A stretch of 64,000 bases of DNA. Source: Candidatus Dechloromonas phosphorivorans (lineage in GTDB: Bacteria > Pseudomonadota > Gammaproteobacteria > Burkholderiales > Rhodocyclaceae). The position numbers and the translations under genes are program-made. The stretch lies in the NCBI GenBank assembly GCA_016709495.1, contig JADJMS010000046.1, positions 318,141 through 382,140 on the forward strand. Reading direction: 5' to 3'. The notes beneath the pieces are model-generated. The model made no database searches. It was given only the letters and a program-made list of their open reading frames with translations, and was not told where the DNA came from. The stretch's first letter is position 1. Each line of letters starts with the position of its first letter. This document shows positions 54,701 to 62,883 of the stretch, in pieces.

Positions 54701-55380
54701 TCGAAGTAAAGCGAGTGCTCGACAACGGCCTCGACGCCACGTTGCGCGAGCTACAAGCACACCGTCGCGACATCGAGGCCCTGCCAGACACCGGCATACC
54801 GGGCAATCTTCGCCACGAAGTGGCCGAAGACCTGACTCAGCTCTCGGAGCGCCTGGGCAAGGAAGACTTCTACAAGCACACCGCCGACTTCAACTCGCAA
54901 CTCACGCACCTCAAAGGTCGCGTCCGCGATGCGGTAATCACGCTGTCAGACCAGCAAAAGCTGCGGTTGAAAGAAGGCGTTGAGGACTTGCAGCGCATCC
55001 CCGAGTGGGAAGAGCTCACCCAAGAAGAGCGCGGCAACGCCGTGAGCCAGTTGGATGGTTTGGCGCTGGCTGCAACACAGGACTTGGCCGGGCTGAAAAA
55101 GCTTCTGGCGCGTGACTACGACATCAACAGCACGATCGATGAACTCAAGCGATCCATCCAGCGCCAGGGCCAAGAGCGGCTGCGCCAGCGCATCGAAGAA
55201 GAACGCGCCAAGAAAGGTGAAAAGGGGCCTGCCAAGCTCTCCAAGTCGGTCGCCGTGCCCGCCAAGCTGACCTCTGCCGCTGACCTTGATGCCCTGATCC
55301 AGCAACTTCACGAGATCAAGGCCCAGATCGGCCTCTACGCCGAGATTGAGGTGACCTTCTCCCTCGGCGGAGATAAGTAA
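51749..55380 (+). pseudogene. brxC: BREX ATPase BrxC, one frameshift near the N-terminus
   Basis: The gene would encode an AAA+ ATPase of about 1210 residues. The N-terminal 62 residues (MTIRSLFDPSKDIYRTIEKVIT) are in one frame. From about 51937 the frame must shift to read NTSEVGVWVSGFYGSGKSSFTKYLGLAFDDQ, which contains Walker A GFYGSGKSS; Walker B is FIVDEVGQY. One base is missing in GGTGGC-GCAAC, and the span is 3n+2. From 52066 the rest is one open frame of 1104 residues with the large C-terminal helical region. As written no protein would contain both parts. It follows brxB by 40 bp and precedes pglX by 2 bp. Confidence 0.88.
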
Positions 55381-55382
55381 CG

Positions 55383-58300
55383 ATGGCTTTCGATCAGTCC
55401 ACGCGCAACCGTCTGCAGCGCTTCGTCAACGATGCGCGCAAGGTGCAGGAAGAAGAATTCACCCGGCAACTCCAGAACGACTACGGCCTGGACCCGACCT
55501 CGGGCACGATCACGCCGCTGGAAAACCTGCGCCACCTCAACGACGCGCAGCGTGAAACCGCGCGGATTTTGCGCGACACCCTGGCCCACTACTGCGCCAG
55601 CCAGGAAGCCGACGCCCAAACGGGCCTGGAGCGTATCGTGCGCGAGCAGGCCTTCACGGTGCTCAACCGCTTGGCTGCACTGCGCATGGCCGAAGCGCGT
55701 GGCCTGTTGATCGAATCAGTGGGCAACGGCTACCAGGCCAAGGGTTTTCAACTCTATGCCCGACTGGCCGGCACGGGTCTCGGTGAAACGGGTGATGCCT
55801 ACCGCGTCTACTTGTTCAGCGTCTTTGACGAACTCGCCCAGGACCTGCCAGGGCTTTTCGATCGCTACTCACCGCAGGGCCGGCTGTTTCCTCGTGAAGC
55901 CTCACTGCTGCAATTGCTGGCGCTGATCAACGATGCCGAGATCGAGCCATTGTGGGCAGAGGACGAAACCATTGGCTGGATCTACCAATACTTCAACTCC
56001 AAGGAAGAGCGCAAGGCGATGCGCGATGCGTCGCAGGCGCCGCGCAACAGTCGCGAATTGGCCGTGCGCAACCAGTTCTTCACGCCGCGCTATGTCGTGG
56101 AGTTCCTGGTCGACAACACTTTGGGGCGGCTGTGGTTCAACGCCACCGGTGGAAAGTCGGCGCTGGCGGGACGGTGCCAATATCTGCTGGTCAAGCCAGA
56201 CGAACAGCCCGTTGCGTCGAGCCGTCTACGTGATCCGCGCACTCTGAAGCTGCTGGACCCGGCTTGCGGATCGATGCATTTCGGCCTCTATGCCTTCGAC
56301 CTGTTCTTGGAGATTTATCGTGAGGCATGGGATTGGGAGCAGGAACACGGCCCCGGGTCACTGGACATCTCTACGCAGCCATCCGCTCACTTCAAGCCGC
56401 TGAATCAGACCTACGCCGACCAGGCAAGCTTCCTGCGCGATGTGCCGCGCCTCATCATCGAACACAACATCTACGGCGTGGACATTGACCCGCGCGCCGC
56501 GCAGATTGCGTCCCTGGCCTTGTGGCTACGTGCTCAACGCGCCTGGCATGCGGAGGATGTCAAAGCCAAAGACCGTCCGCTGATCGGTCGTGGCCATGTG
56601 GTGGCGGCCATTGCACCGCCTGCTGAACGAGAGTTGCGGCTGCAATTTACCGCCGAGCTTGATCAGCTGGATGCCGTGTTGTTCGAGAAAACGCTACAGC
56701 TGCTCAAAGGACTGCCTGAGATGGGCGTGCTTTTACAGGTAGAGCGCGAAATACCGAACCTGATCCGTCAAATCTATGTCGGTGGCAAAGGCAACGATCT
56801 TCTTTCCAAACAGGAACAGGAAACTTGGCAGAAAGCTGAGGCCAGACTTAGAGATGCATTGATTGGATTCACCCAAGCTGCAAAGGCAACCTATCAAGGG
56901 CGGCTGTTCGCACAAGATGCTCTGGAGGGACTACGGCTTATTGATTTAACTCGAGAAAAGTTTGACGTGGTTGTAATGAACCCACCGTTTGGACTTCCGT
57001 CTGCGGCTAGTAAAGGTTACCTAGTCGATGCGTATCCGGATACGTGGAAGGATATATACGCAGCTTTTATCGAGAGATCCCTCGATCTGCTGAGAAATGC
57101 AGGCTTTTTGGGTGCTATTACGCCAAGCATGTGGCAGTACACCAGAGAAATGCGCGCACTCCGCAAGATGTTATTTGACGTTGGGTCACCGACACTCCTT
57201 GTGGAGCTTGGTGGTGGAGTAATGGATGACGCAGCAGTCGAAGCGGCTGTTTGGACCGCTACAAAATCGAATTCAGTGGATGAGCTCTGGTCAATGGACC
57301 TGCTATATGAGAGGAAAGAAGAACGAGCGACCTTGATGCTCTCGAAAGGCGAGTTGTGGCGACAGAATAAGGTTGAGGAATTCTCAAGGGTTGCAGACTC
57401 TCCCTACTGTCATCATCTGCCAAGAAATTTGCTAAATCTCTGGAAGCACCCTGGCCGCTTATCTCAGGTGGCACGTATTGCCGCGGGAAATACCACGTTT
57501 GATGACTTTCGGTTTCTTAGATTCTGGGTTGAAACAGCAAGTGAAGACCAAGAAAAATGGAGAACCTATCGATCAGGTGGAGATTTCCAACCATTCTATG
57601 CCGCCACAAAGCTTCGCATTCTATGGGAGCGGGATGGAGCATCAGTTCGTGCATCTGGGATAGCAAAGCATGGCTCCGATGCCCAAGTGATGCAAAGCTC
57701 TGAACTATGGAATCAAGGCGGCTTGGGCTATCCCAGGATAGGCACTCTTGGCCTCGGCATCCGAGTTGCACCAACGGGCGAGATATTCTCGAGTGGATCT
57801 GTGTTTATTCTTCCAGAGGATAGTGATCAACGACTTGTATTGCTTGGATTGCTCAACAGTAGCCTCGCTCTTGCGTTGTTTGAAGCCCATGGCCGACATA
57901 GAAAAACAGAAACGATAGCTTTGAAAGATTTGCCGGTGCTCCCCGGACATTTGCAGTCGATCCAAAACTCAATTGAGAGTGACGTTTTAAAAGCAGTCGA
58001 CGCAATTCAATCATTGGAGTCGATGGATGAAACCAATCTTCTCTTTGTTCGACCGTGGCCCAGTTCCAGATTTGGGAGTCTTTCTGAGTACTCAGAAACT
58101 GTTTATAAGCGCGTATTGTCGTCAGCCACATCAATTTCGAACGCTATTGCAACCCACCTTGGGGTTGATGCTACAAATCTACCTGCCCCGGATGCCATTA
58201 ACTGGAATCCTCGAGTAGCTATTGAAGAAGAAGCTGCCCGAGTATTTAGTTATCTTGTTGGCGTGACATTCGGGCGTTGGGACATTCGAAAAGGAATTTC

Positions 58301-59204
58301 AGGAGACGGGACCAGGCCTTCAACAGATCCTTTTGCTTCGCTTCCCGCATCACCGCTCGGGGGGATGCAAAAGTCCTCGGCTTACCTGTCCAGCAAGGTG
58401 CAATCGGCTGAAAAAATTCAGGTCACATACCCAATTGAAGTAGTAAAAAAAGGTGTGATTGACGATGACGCAAGTGCCATATCAAGCCTTGTAGCAAAAA
58501 TAGCCGAGAGTATGTGTGTAGTTTGGGGGCAAGGCGCGGAAGAGATAGAACAAGCCATCTGCGCAGCTTTGGGCGTCACTGATTTTGGGCAATATTTAAG
58601 AAAGCCATCTTGCTTCTTTTCCGATCACATACGTAGATATTCTTCCAATCGGAGGCAAGCACCAATCTACTGGCCGCTAACCACGACCTCTGGCAACTAC
58701 ACTCTCTGGCTCTATTACCCCAGCCTCAGCAGTCAAACGCTTTACACCGCTGTCAATGACTTTGTCGAACCCAAACTCAAGCATGTGGGTGACGACGTGG
58801 CGGCCCTGCGCAACAGAGGCGCCGCTCGTTCGCGCGATGACGAAAAACAGTTCGAGACCCTCCAGGCTTTCGAGTTGGAACTGATCGAGCTGCGCGACAA
58901 GCTGTTGAAAATTGCCCAAGACTACCAACCGAACCACGATGACGGCGTGCAAATCACCGCCGCGCCGCTGTGGCCGCTGTTCCGCCACAAGCCGTGGCAG
59001 AAGATACTCAAGGACACCTGGGCCAAGCTCGAAAAAGGCGACTACGACTGGGCGCACCTGGCCATGAACTACTGGCCAGCCCGCGTTCGCGAGAAGTGCA
59101 AAACCGACAAATCACTGGCTATCGCCCACGACCTGGAAGCGTTGTACGTCGAGCCCGAGGCTAAACCTAAGAAGACTCGAGCTGCCAAGGGAGCGGGAAA
59201 ATGA
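55383..59204 (+). CDS. pglX: BREX adenine-specific DNA methyltransferase PglX
   Basis: This 1273-residue methyltransferase marks host DNA at the BREX site and is needed for phage exclusion. It has the N6-adenine MTase motifs: LDPACGSMHFGLYAFDLF (motif I, about residue 297) and FDVVVMNPPFGLPS (motif IV, about residue 525), with IYGVDIDPRAAQIASLALWLRAQ between. The segment from about residue 450 to 1100 is markedly AT-richer than the flanks (60-base lines hand-counted: 63% GC at 56041-56100, 38% at 58441-58500, 65% at 58801-58860). This looks like a replaced target-recognition region. The reading frame is intact. Its stop overlaps the next start (ATGA). Confidence 0.93.
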   Translation: MAFDQSTRNRLQRFVNDARKVQEEEFTRQLQNDYGLDPTSGTITPLENLRHLNDAQRETARILRDTLAHYCASQEADAQTGLERIVREQAFTVLNRLAALRMAEARGLLIESVGNGYQAKGFQLYARLAGTGLGETGDAYRVYLFSVFDELAQDLPGLFDRYSPQGRLFPREASLLQLLALINDAEIEPLWAEDETIGWIYQYFNSKEERKAMRDASQAPRNSRELAVRNQFFTPRYVVEFLVDNTLGRLWFNATGGKSALAGRCQYLLVKPDEQPVASSRLRDPRTLKLLDPACGSMHFGLYAFDLFLEIYREAWDWEQEHGPGSLDISTQPSAHFKPLNQTYADQASFLRDVPRLIIEHNIYGVDIDPRAAQIASLALWLRAQRAWHAEDVKAKDRPLIGRGHVVAAIAPPAERELRLQFTAELDQLDAVLFEKTLQLLKGLPEMGVLLQVEREIPNLIRQIYVGGKGNDLLSKQEQETWQKAEARLRDALIGFTQAAKATYQGRLFAQDALEGLRLIDLTREKFDVVVMNPPFGLPSAASKGYLVDAYPDTWKDIYAAFIERSLDLLRNAGFLGAITPSMWQYTREMRALRKMLFDVGSPTLLVELGGGVMDDAAVEAAVWTATKSNSVDELWSMDLLYERKEERATLMLSKGELWRQNKVEEFSRVADSPYCHHLPRNLLNLWKHPGRLSQVARIAAGNTTFDDFRFLRFWVETASEDQEKWRTYRSGGDFQPFYAATKLRILWERDGASVRASGIAKHGSDAQVMQSSELWNQGGLGYPRIGTLGLGIRVAPTGEIFSSGSVFILPEDSDQRLVLLGLLNSSLALALFEAHGRHRKTETIALKDLPVLPGHLQSIQNSIESDVLKAVDAIQSLESMDETNLLFVRPWPSSRFGSLSEYSETVYKRVLSSATSISNAIATHLGVDATNLPAPDAINWNPRVAIEEEAARVFSYLVGVTFGRWDIRKGISGDGTRPSTDPFASLPASPLGGMQKSSAYLSSKVQSAEKIQVTYPIEVVKKGVIDDDASAISSLVAKIAESMCVVWGQGAEEIEQAICAALGVTDFGQYLRKPSCFFSDHIRRYSSNRRQAPIYWPLTTTSGNYTLWLYYPSLSSQTLYTAVNDFVEPKLKHVGDDVAALRNRGAARSRDDEKQFETLQAFELELIELRDKLLKIAQDYQPNHDDGVQITAAPLWPLFRHKPWQKILKDTWAKLEKGDYDWAHLAMNYWPARVREKCKTDKSLAIAHDLEALYVEPEAKPKKTRAAKGAGK

Positions 59205-59914
59205 CTGAGGCTCAACCAAACTTTATCGAGCGCATTGTTTGCCTGGCCAATTCGAGGAAACCTCTGGGCCGGTGTATCGCCGGCAAGCGGATCGATTCCA
59301 ACTCGAAAGTCGGAGCCTGGATCCGTCCCATCAGCGCACAACAGAGTCACGCGATATCGGAAGATGATCGTCGCTATCAGGACGGGCACACGGCACAGTT
59401 TCTGGACGTCATTGAGATCCCCTGTATCGAACCTCGCCCGACGCTGCACCAGACTGAAAATGTCCTGATCGACGATCGCTTCTATTGGGAATTGAAGGGT
59501 CGGCCAACGTGGAAGCAGTTGCAGGCGATGGTCGATGCGCCAGGGCCTTTGTGGGCAAATGGTTTTAGCGCCTACTACAACCAGAACAATCGTGTACCCG
59601 AGGGGCTTCTCGAACCCCAAGGTGGGTCGCTGAAACTCATTCCGCTTGATCGGATCGTCTTGCATGCCGGCCCCAAGGCGCCTGATTTCGGAAACATGAA
59701 ATTAATCGTTCGGGCCAGCTTTGACTACGCGGGCCAGCATTACAAACTGGACTTGACTGATCCCGAGTTGGAAAAAGAGTGCCTCAACAAGGGCAATGGC
59801 GATTACGAGTTGAAATCGGTTCTTGCGTGCATCAGCCTTGCTGAATTGCACACCGATGGATATGCCTACAAAGTCGTCGCATCAATTATTACCGAGCAGA
59901 GAGCTAGTTCATGA
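59201..59914 (+). CDS. Conserved protein, possibly dual OB-fold, in the pglX-pglZ insert
   Basis: This 237-residue soluble protein starts MTEAQPNFIERIVCLANSRKPLGRCIAGKRID, with GAWIRPISAQ and an all-beta look through the middle (DVIEIPCIEPRPTLHQTENVLID; LKLIPLDRIVLHAGPKAPDF). It resembles proteins that accompany DUF488 genes and are thought to carry two OB-like folds; this assignment is tentative. It overlaps pglX and the first DUF488 gene by 4 bp each, so it is translated as part of the BREX transcript. It is not one of the canonical BREX genes. Confidence 0.65.
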   Translation: MTEAQPNFIERIVCLANSRKPLGRCIAGKRIDSNSKVGAWIRPISAQQSHAISEDDRRYQDGHTAQFLDVIEIPCIEPRPTLHQTENVLIDDRFYWELKGRPTWKQLQAMVDAPGPLWANGFSAYYNQNNRVPEGLLEPQGGSLKLIPLDRIVLHAGPKAPDFGNMKLIVRASFDYAGQHYKLDLTDPELEKECLNKGNGDYELKSVLACISLAELHTDGYAYKVVASIITEQRASS

Positions 59915-60528
59915 CCGTGTTGTACTCCATTGGGCATTCGACCCATCCCATTGAAATCTTTGTCGGCCTGCTACAGATGCATGGTGTGACGGCATTGGTT
60001 GATGTCCGCTCACACCCTTACAGCAAGCACTTCCCGCAATTCTCCAAGGAGGCGCTGAAAGATGCTCTTCAAAAAAGCGGCATCACCTATGTGTTTCTCG
60101 GAAAAGAGCTCGGCGCGCGCAGCGAAAACCCCGCGTGCTACCGACAGGGCAAAGTTCAATATGACTTGCTGGCCAAGGAGCCCTTGTTTGCACAGGGCTT
60201 GGACCGCCTGCGCCAGGGAATGCAGAAATTTCAAATTGCACTGATGTGTGCTGAAAAAGACCCGTTGGAATGCCACCGGGCCGTGCTGGTTGCCCGGAGG
60301 ATGTATGAGGCCGGCACGCCAGTGCAACACATTCATGCCGATGGTCATCTTGAGGAACATCGGGCGATGGAGTCACGCATGCTTCAGCTCCACAAAATGT
60401 CAGAAACAGACATGTTTCGGTCCAGAGATGAAGTCGTCACCGATGCATACCTTGTTCATGGCGAGCGGATTGCCTACCAGGACGACGCGATGCTTAAGGA
60501 AGAAACCAGCGAAGGGACCAAGCAATGA
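59911..60528 (+). CDS. DUF488 family protein 1
   Basis: This 205-residue DUF488 protein starts MTVLYSIGHSTHPIEIFVGLLQMHGVTALVDVRSHPYSKHFP and has LMCAEKDPLECHRAVLV, the conserved C-x3-P-x2-CHR block. DUF488 proteins have an unknown, possibly nucleic-acid- or nucleotide-related activity. The C-terminal 60 residues are an extension relative to the short DUF488 family. It overlaps its neighbours on both sides by 4 bp. Confidence 0.85.
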   Translation: MTVLYSIGHSTHPIEIFVGLLQMHGVTALVDVRSHPYSKHFPQFSKEALKDALQKSGITYVFLGKELGARSENPACYRQGKVQYDLLAKEPLFAQGLDRLRQGMQKFQIALMCAEKDPLECHRAVLVARRMYEAGTPVQHIHADGHLEEHRAMESRMLQLHKMSETDMFRSRDEVVTDAYLVHGERIAYQDDAMLKEETSEGTKQ

Positions 60529-60959
60529 AGGTATTTACGATTGGCTTTACGAAAAAGAATGCCGAACAGTTCTTTGGTCGCTTGAAGCAGCCGGGTCTTG
60601 TGCGGCTGGTCGATGCTCGCTTGAACAACGTTTCGCAATTGGCTGGCTTTACCAAGAAAGACGATCTTCGCTTCTTCCTGCGTCAGATCAGAAATATCGA
60701 CTACTTGCATATGCCCGAGCTTGCGCCATCCCAGGACATCTTGGATGACTACAAGAAAAACGGCGGTGACTGGGCGACCTATGAGCGCAAGTTTCTCGCG
60801 CTGATGGAAAAGCGGCGTGTCGAGGACAATGTCTCGAAGGACATCATCAACGGCGGGTGCCTACTCTGTAGCGAGCCGACGCCAGAGCATTGCCACCGGC
60901 GCTTGGTCGCGGAATACCTAAAGTCTCGTTGGGGCGATCTAGAGATCGTGCATTTATAG
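60525..60959 (+). CDS. DUF488 family protein 2 (short form)
   Basis: This 144-residue second DUF488 protein is diverged from the first: MKVFTIGFTKKNAEQFFGRLKQPGLVRLVDARLN and CLLCSEPTPEHCHRRLVAEYL, with the C-x6-CHR block. Two unlike DUF488 proteins in tandem suggest a heteromeric complex. It overlaps the preceding stop by 4 bp; 58 bp separate it from the DUF262 gene. Confidence 0.85.
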   Translation: MKVFTIGFTKKNAEQFFGRLKQPGLVRLVDARLNNVSQLAGFTKKDDLRFFLRQIRNIDYLHMPELAPSQDILDDYKKNGGDWATYERKFLALMEKRRVEDNVSKDIINGGCLLCSEPTPEHCHRRLVAEYLKSRWGDLEIVHL

Positions 60960-61017
60960 CAGTCAATCAACGACCGACACCGGCCAACAAGAATAAATAA
61001 GCGTAGGGAGATAACGA

Positions 61018-62883
61018 ATGAGCATCATGCAGCAATCGAGCAAGGCACAGGATCGAACCCTTGGAGTATGGTTTCAGAATATTCAGCAGGGCATGATCAA
61101 ATTGCCACGCTTCCAGCGCTTCGAGGCGTGGGATCGCGGCCGCATCGCCAGCTTTCTGAATACCATCATCAACAACCTACCGGTGGGTGTGACACTGGCG
61201 CTCGAGGTTGCTGGCATTGAGAAGTTTGAGTCGCGCTACATCGTGACGTCTGACCCCGAATCGCCGGGTACCGTTACTCAGCATTTGCTCGATGGACAGC
61301 AGCGACTGACCGCATTTTGGCGGTCAATACACAATAACTACGAGTGGGAAACTTTTTTTGTCTATTTGCCCCAGTTTGACCGAGGCGAGAGCAAATCTGG
61401 TTCGGAGGTCGAAATTCGATGCATTCCCCGTTGGAAGAACAAGAATCAGTTGCGCATGCCACGTTGGGCGGATGAGCCGGCCAAATGCCTGGAGCGGGGC
61501 ATGGTCCCTGTTTCATTACTGCGTCCTGGCGACATCTCGAAAAAAATTGATAGCTGGCTCGACGAAGCGACAAAGCCGTTGAAACCGCTTCCCACCGATG
61601 ACAATGCATTCGCCAAGCTCGAAGCCTTCAATGAGACCAAAAAACACATCAACGAGGAGATCACGACGCTTCGTGAGCGAGTGACCCATTTCAATTTGCC
61701 GTATCTCTCACTACCGGCCAACACCAGCAAAGACGTTGCGCTGCAAGTATTCATCAACATGAATACGAACAGTAAGCCACTTTCACTTTACGACATCATC
61801 GTGGCCGAGGTGGAAAGCGTCGCGGAGCAGTCGCTTCATGCACTTGAAGCCAGCCTGACCGATAAATGTCCAAACGCTGGGCGGTATGGCAATGTCGCGG
61901 GCCTCATCTTGTCCACCTCCGCGCTGTTGCAAGAAAAATTGCCCAATGCACGCGGCATGATTGAGATGGACAAAAAACAGCTGTTGGCTAACTGGCCAAA
62001 GCTGGAACGCGGGCTGGAGCGCATGGCCTCGTTCCTTGAAGGGCAGCGTGTATTCGACGAAATGAGGTTGCCGACAAATGCGGTATTGGCCGTCATTGCC
62101 GCTTCTTATGAACTGATCCCAGAAAACGGCGATTTTCTGGCAAAGGCAGAGAAGCTGTTGCGCCGATACCTTTGGTCTGCTTTTTTCTCCGATCGATACG
62201 AGAACGCTGCACCGACACGGGCATTTGCCGACTTCAAAGCCATCAAAGCGTTGCTCAAGAAGCCAGGATTTGCAGATGACGAAATCGGCACAGTTCCGGC
62301 GTTGAACCGTGCCGAGTCCCCATTGGCGGATGTCGATTCCTTAATGGCAGCGGGTTGGCCGAAGGCAGCAGGCATCGAGGCGCGAGCGATTCTTGCGGTA
62401 ACCACCTATCTTGGTGCGATTGATTTTGCTGACCACATAACGGCGACTTACGACAGTATCCAAAAACGCGAGTACCACCATATTTTCCCAGATGCGCTCC
62501 TTTCCGAGGCGGAGATTCCGAGTTATTTGGCGTGGAACTGTGCGCTGATCACATGGAAAACCAATCGTATGATTGGTCGAAAGGATCCCTTGGAATATTT
62601 GCAGGAACGTATTGAATTGGCCGATGAAGGTGTCGTTCGTGAGCGCGTGAAATCCCACTTGATCTCGTTCGACCTGTTATCAAAGGCGCATTACGCCAGT
62701 CTCGGCGGTGCCTCACTCAAGCAAAGACTGGCCGATGATTTTAGTGAATTTTTGCGTGACAGGGCGAAGCTAGTCGTGGCTGCGATGGACTCACTCACGG
62801 CCGGCAATAGTCCTTCGTTGGATGCCTTGTGGTCAGCGCACCTCGCCGATGCCGCCACAGACAAGGTGGAGGCTGAAGTATAG
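61018..62883 (+). CDS. GmrSD-like protein (DUF262 with C-terminal HNH-type region)
   Basis: This 621-residue protein has an N-terminal DUF262 domain (LGVWFQNIQQGMIKLPRFQRFEAWDRGRIASFL, LLDGQQRLTAFWRSI with the D-G-Q-Q-R nucleotide-binding motif) and a C-terminal part with KREYHHIFPDALL and a downstream N-x7-W-K-T-N-R, the His-x-x-Pro arrangement of GmrD/DUF1524 HNH-like nucleases. GmrSD enzymes are type IV restriction systems against modified phage DNA. The ATG at 61018 follows GGGAG. Full length and intact. It is inserted between pglX and pglZ. Confidence 0.85.
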   Translation: MSIMQQSSKAQDRTLGVWFQNIQQGMIKLPRFQRFEAWDRGRIASFLNTIINNLPVGVTLALEVAGIEKFESRYIVTSDPESPGTVTQHLLDGQQRLTAFWRSIHNNYEWETFFVYLPQFDRGESKSGSEVEIRCIPRWKNKNQLRMPRWADEPAKCLERGMVPVSLLRPGDISKKIDSWLDEATKPLKPLPTDDNAFAKLEAFNETKKHINEEITTLRERVTHFNLPYLSLPANTSKDVALQVFINMNTNSKPLSLYDIIVAEVESVAEQSLHALEASLTDKCPNAGRYGNVAGLILSTSALLQEKLPNARGMIEMDKKQLLANWPKLERGLERMASFLEGQRVFDEMRLPTNAVLAVIAASYELIPENGDFLAKAEKLLRRYLWSAFFSDRYENAAPTRAFADFKAIKALLKKPGFADDEIGTVPALNRAESPLADVDSLMAAGWPKAAGIEARAILAVTTYLGAIDFADHITATYDSIQKREYHHIFPDALLSEAEIPSYLAWNCALITWKTNRMIGRKDPLEYLQERIELADEGVVRERVKSHLISFDLLSKAHYASLGGASLKQRLADDFSEFLRDRAKLVVAAMDSLTAGNSPSLDALWSAHLADAATDKVEAEV

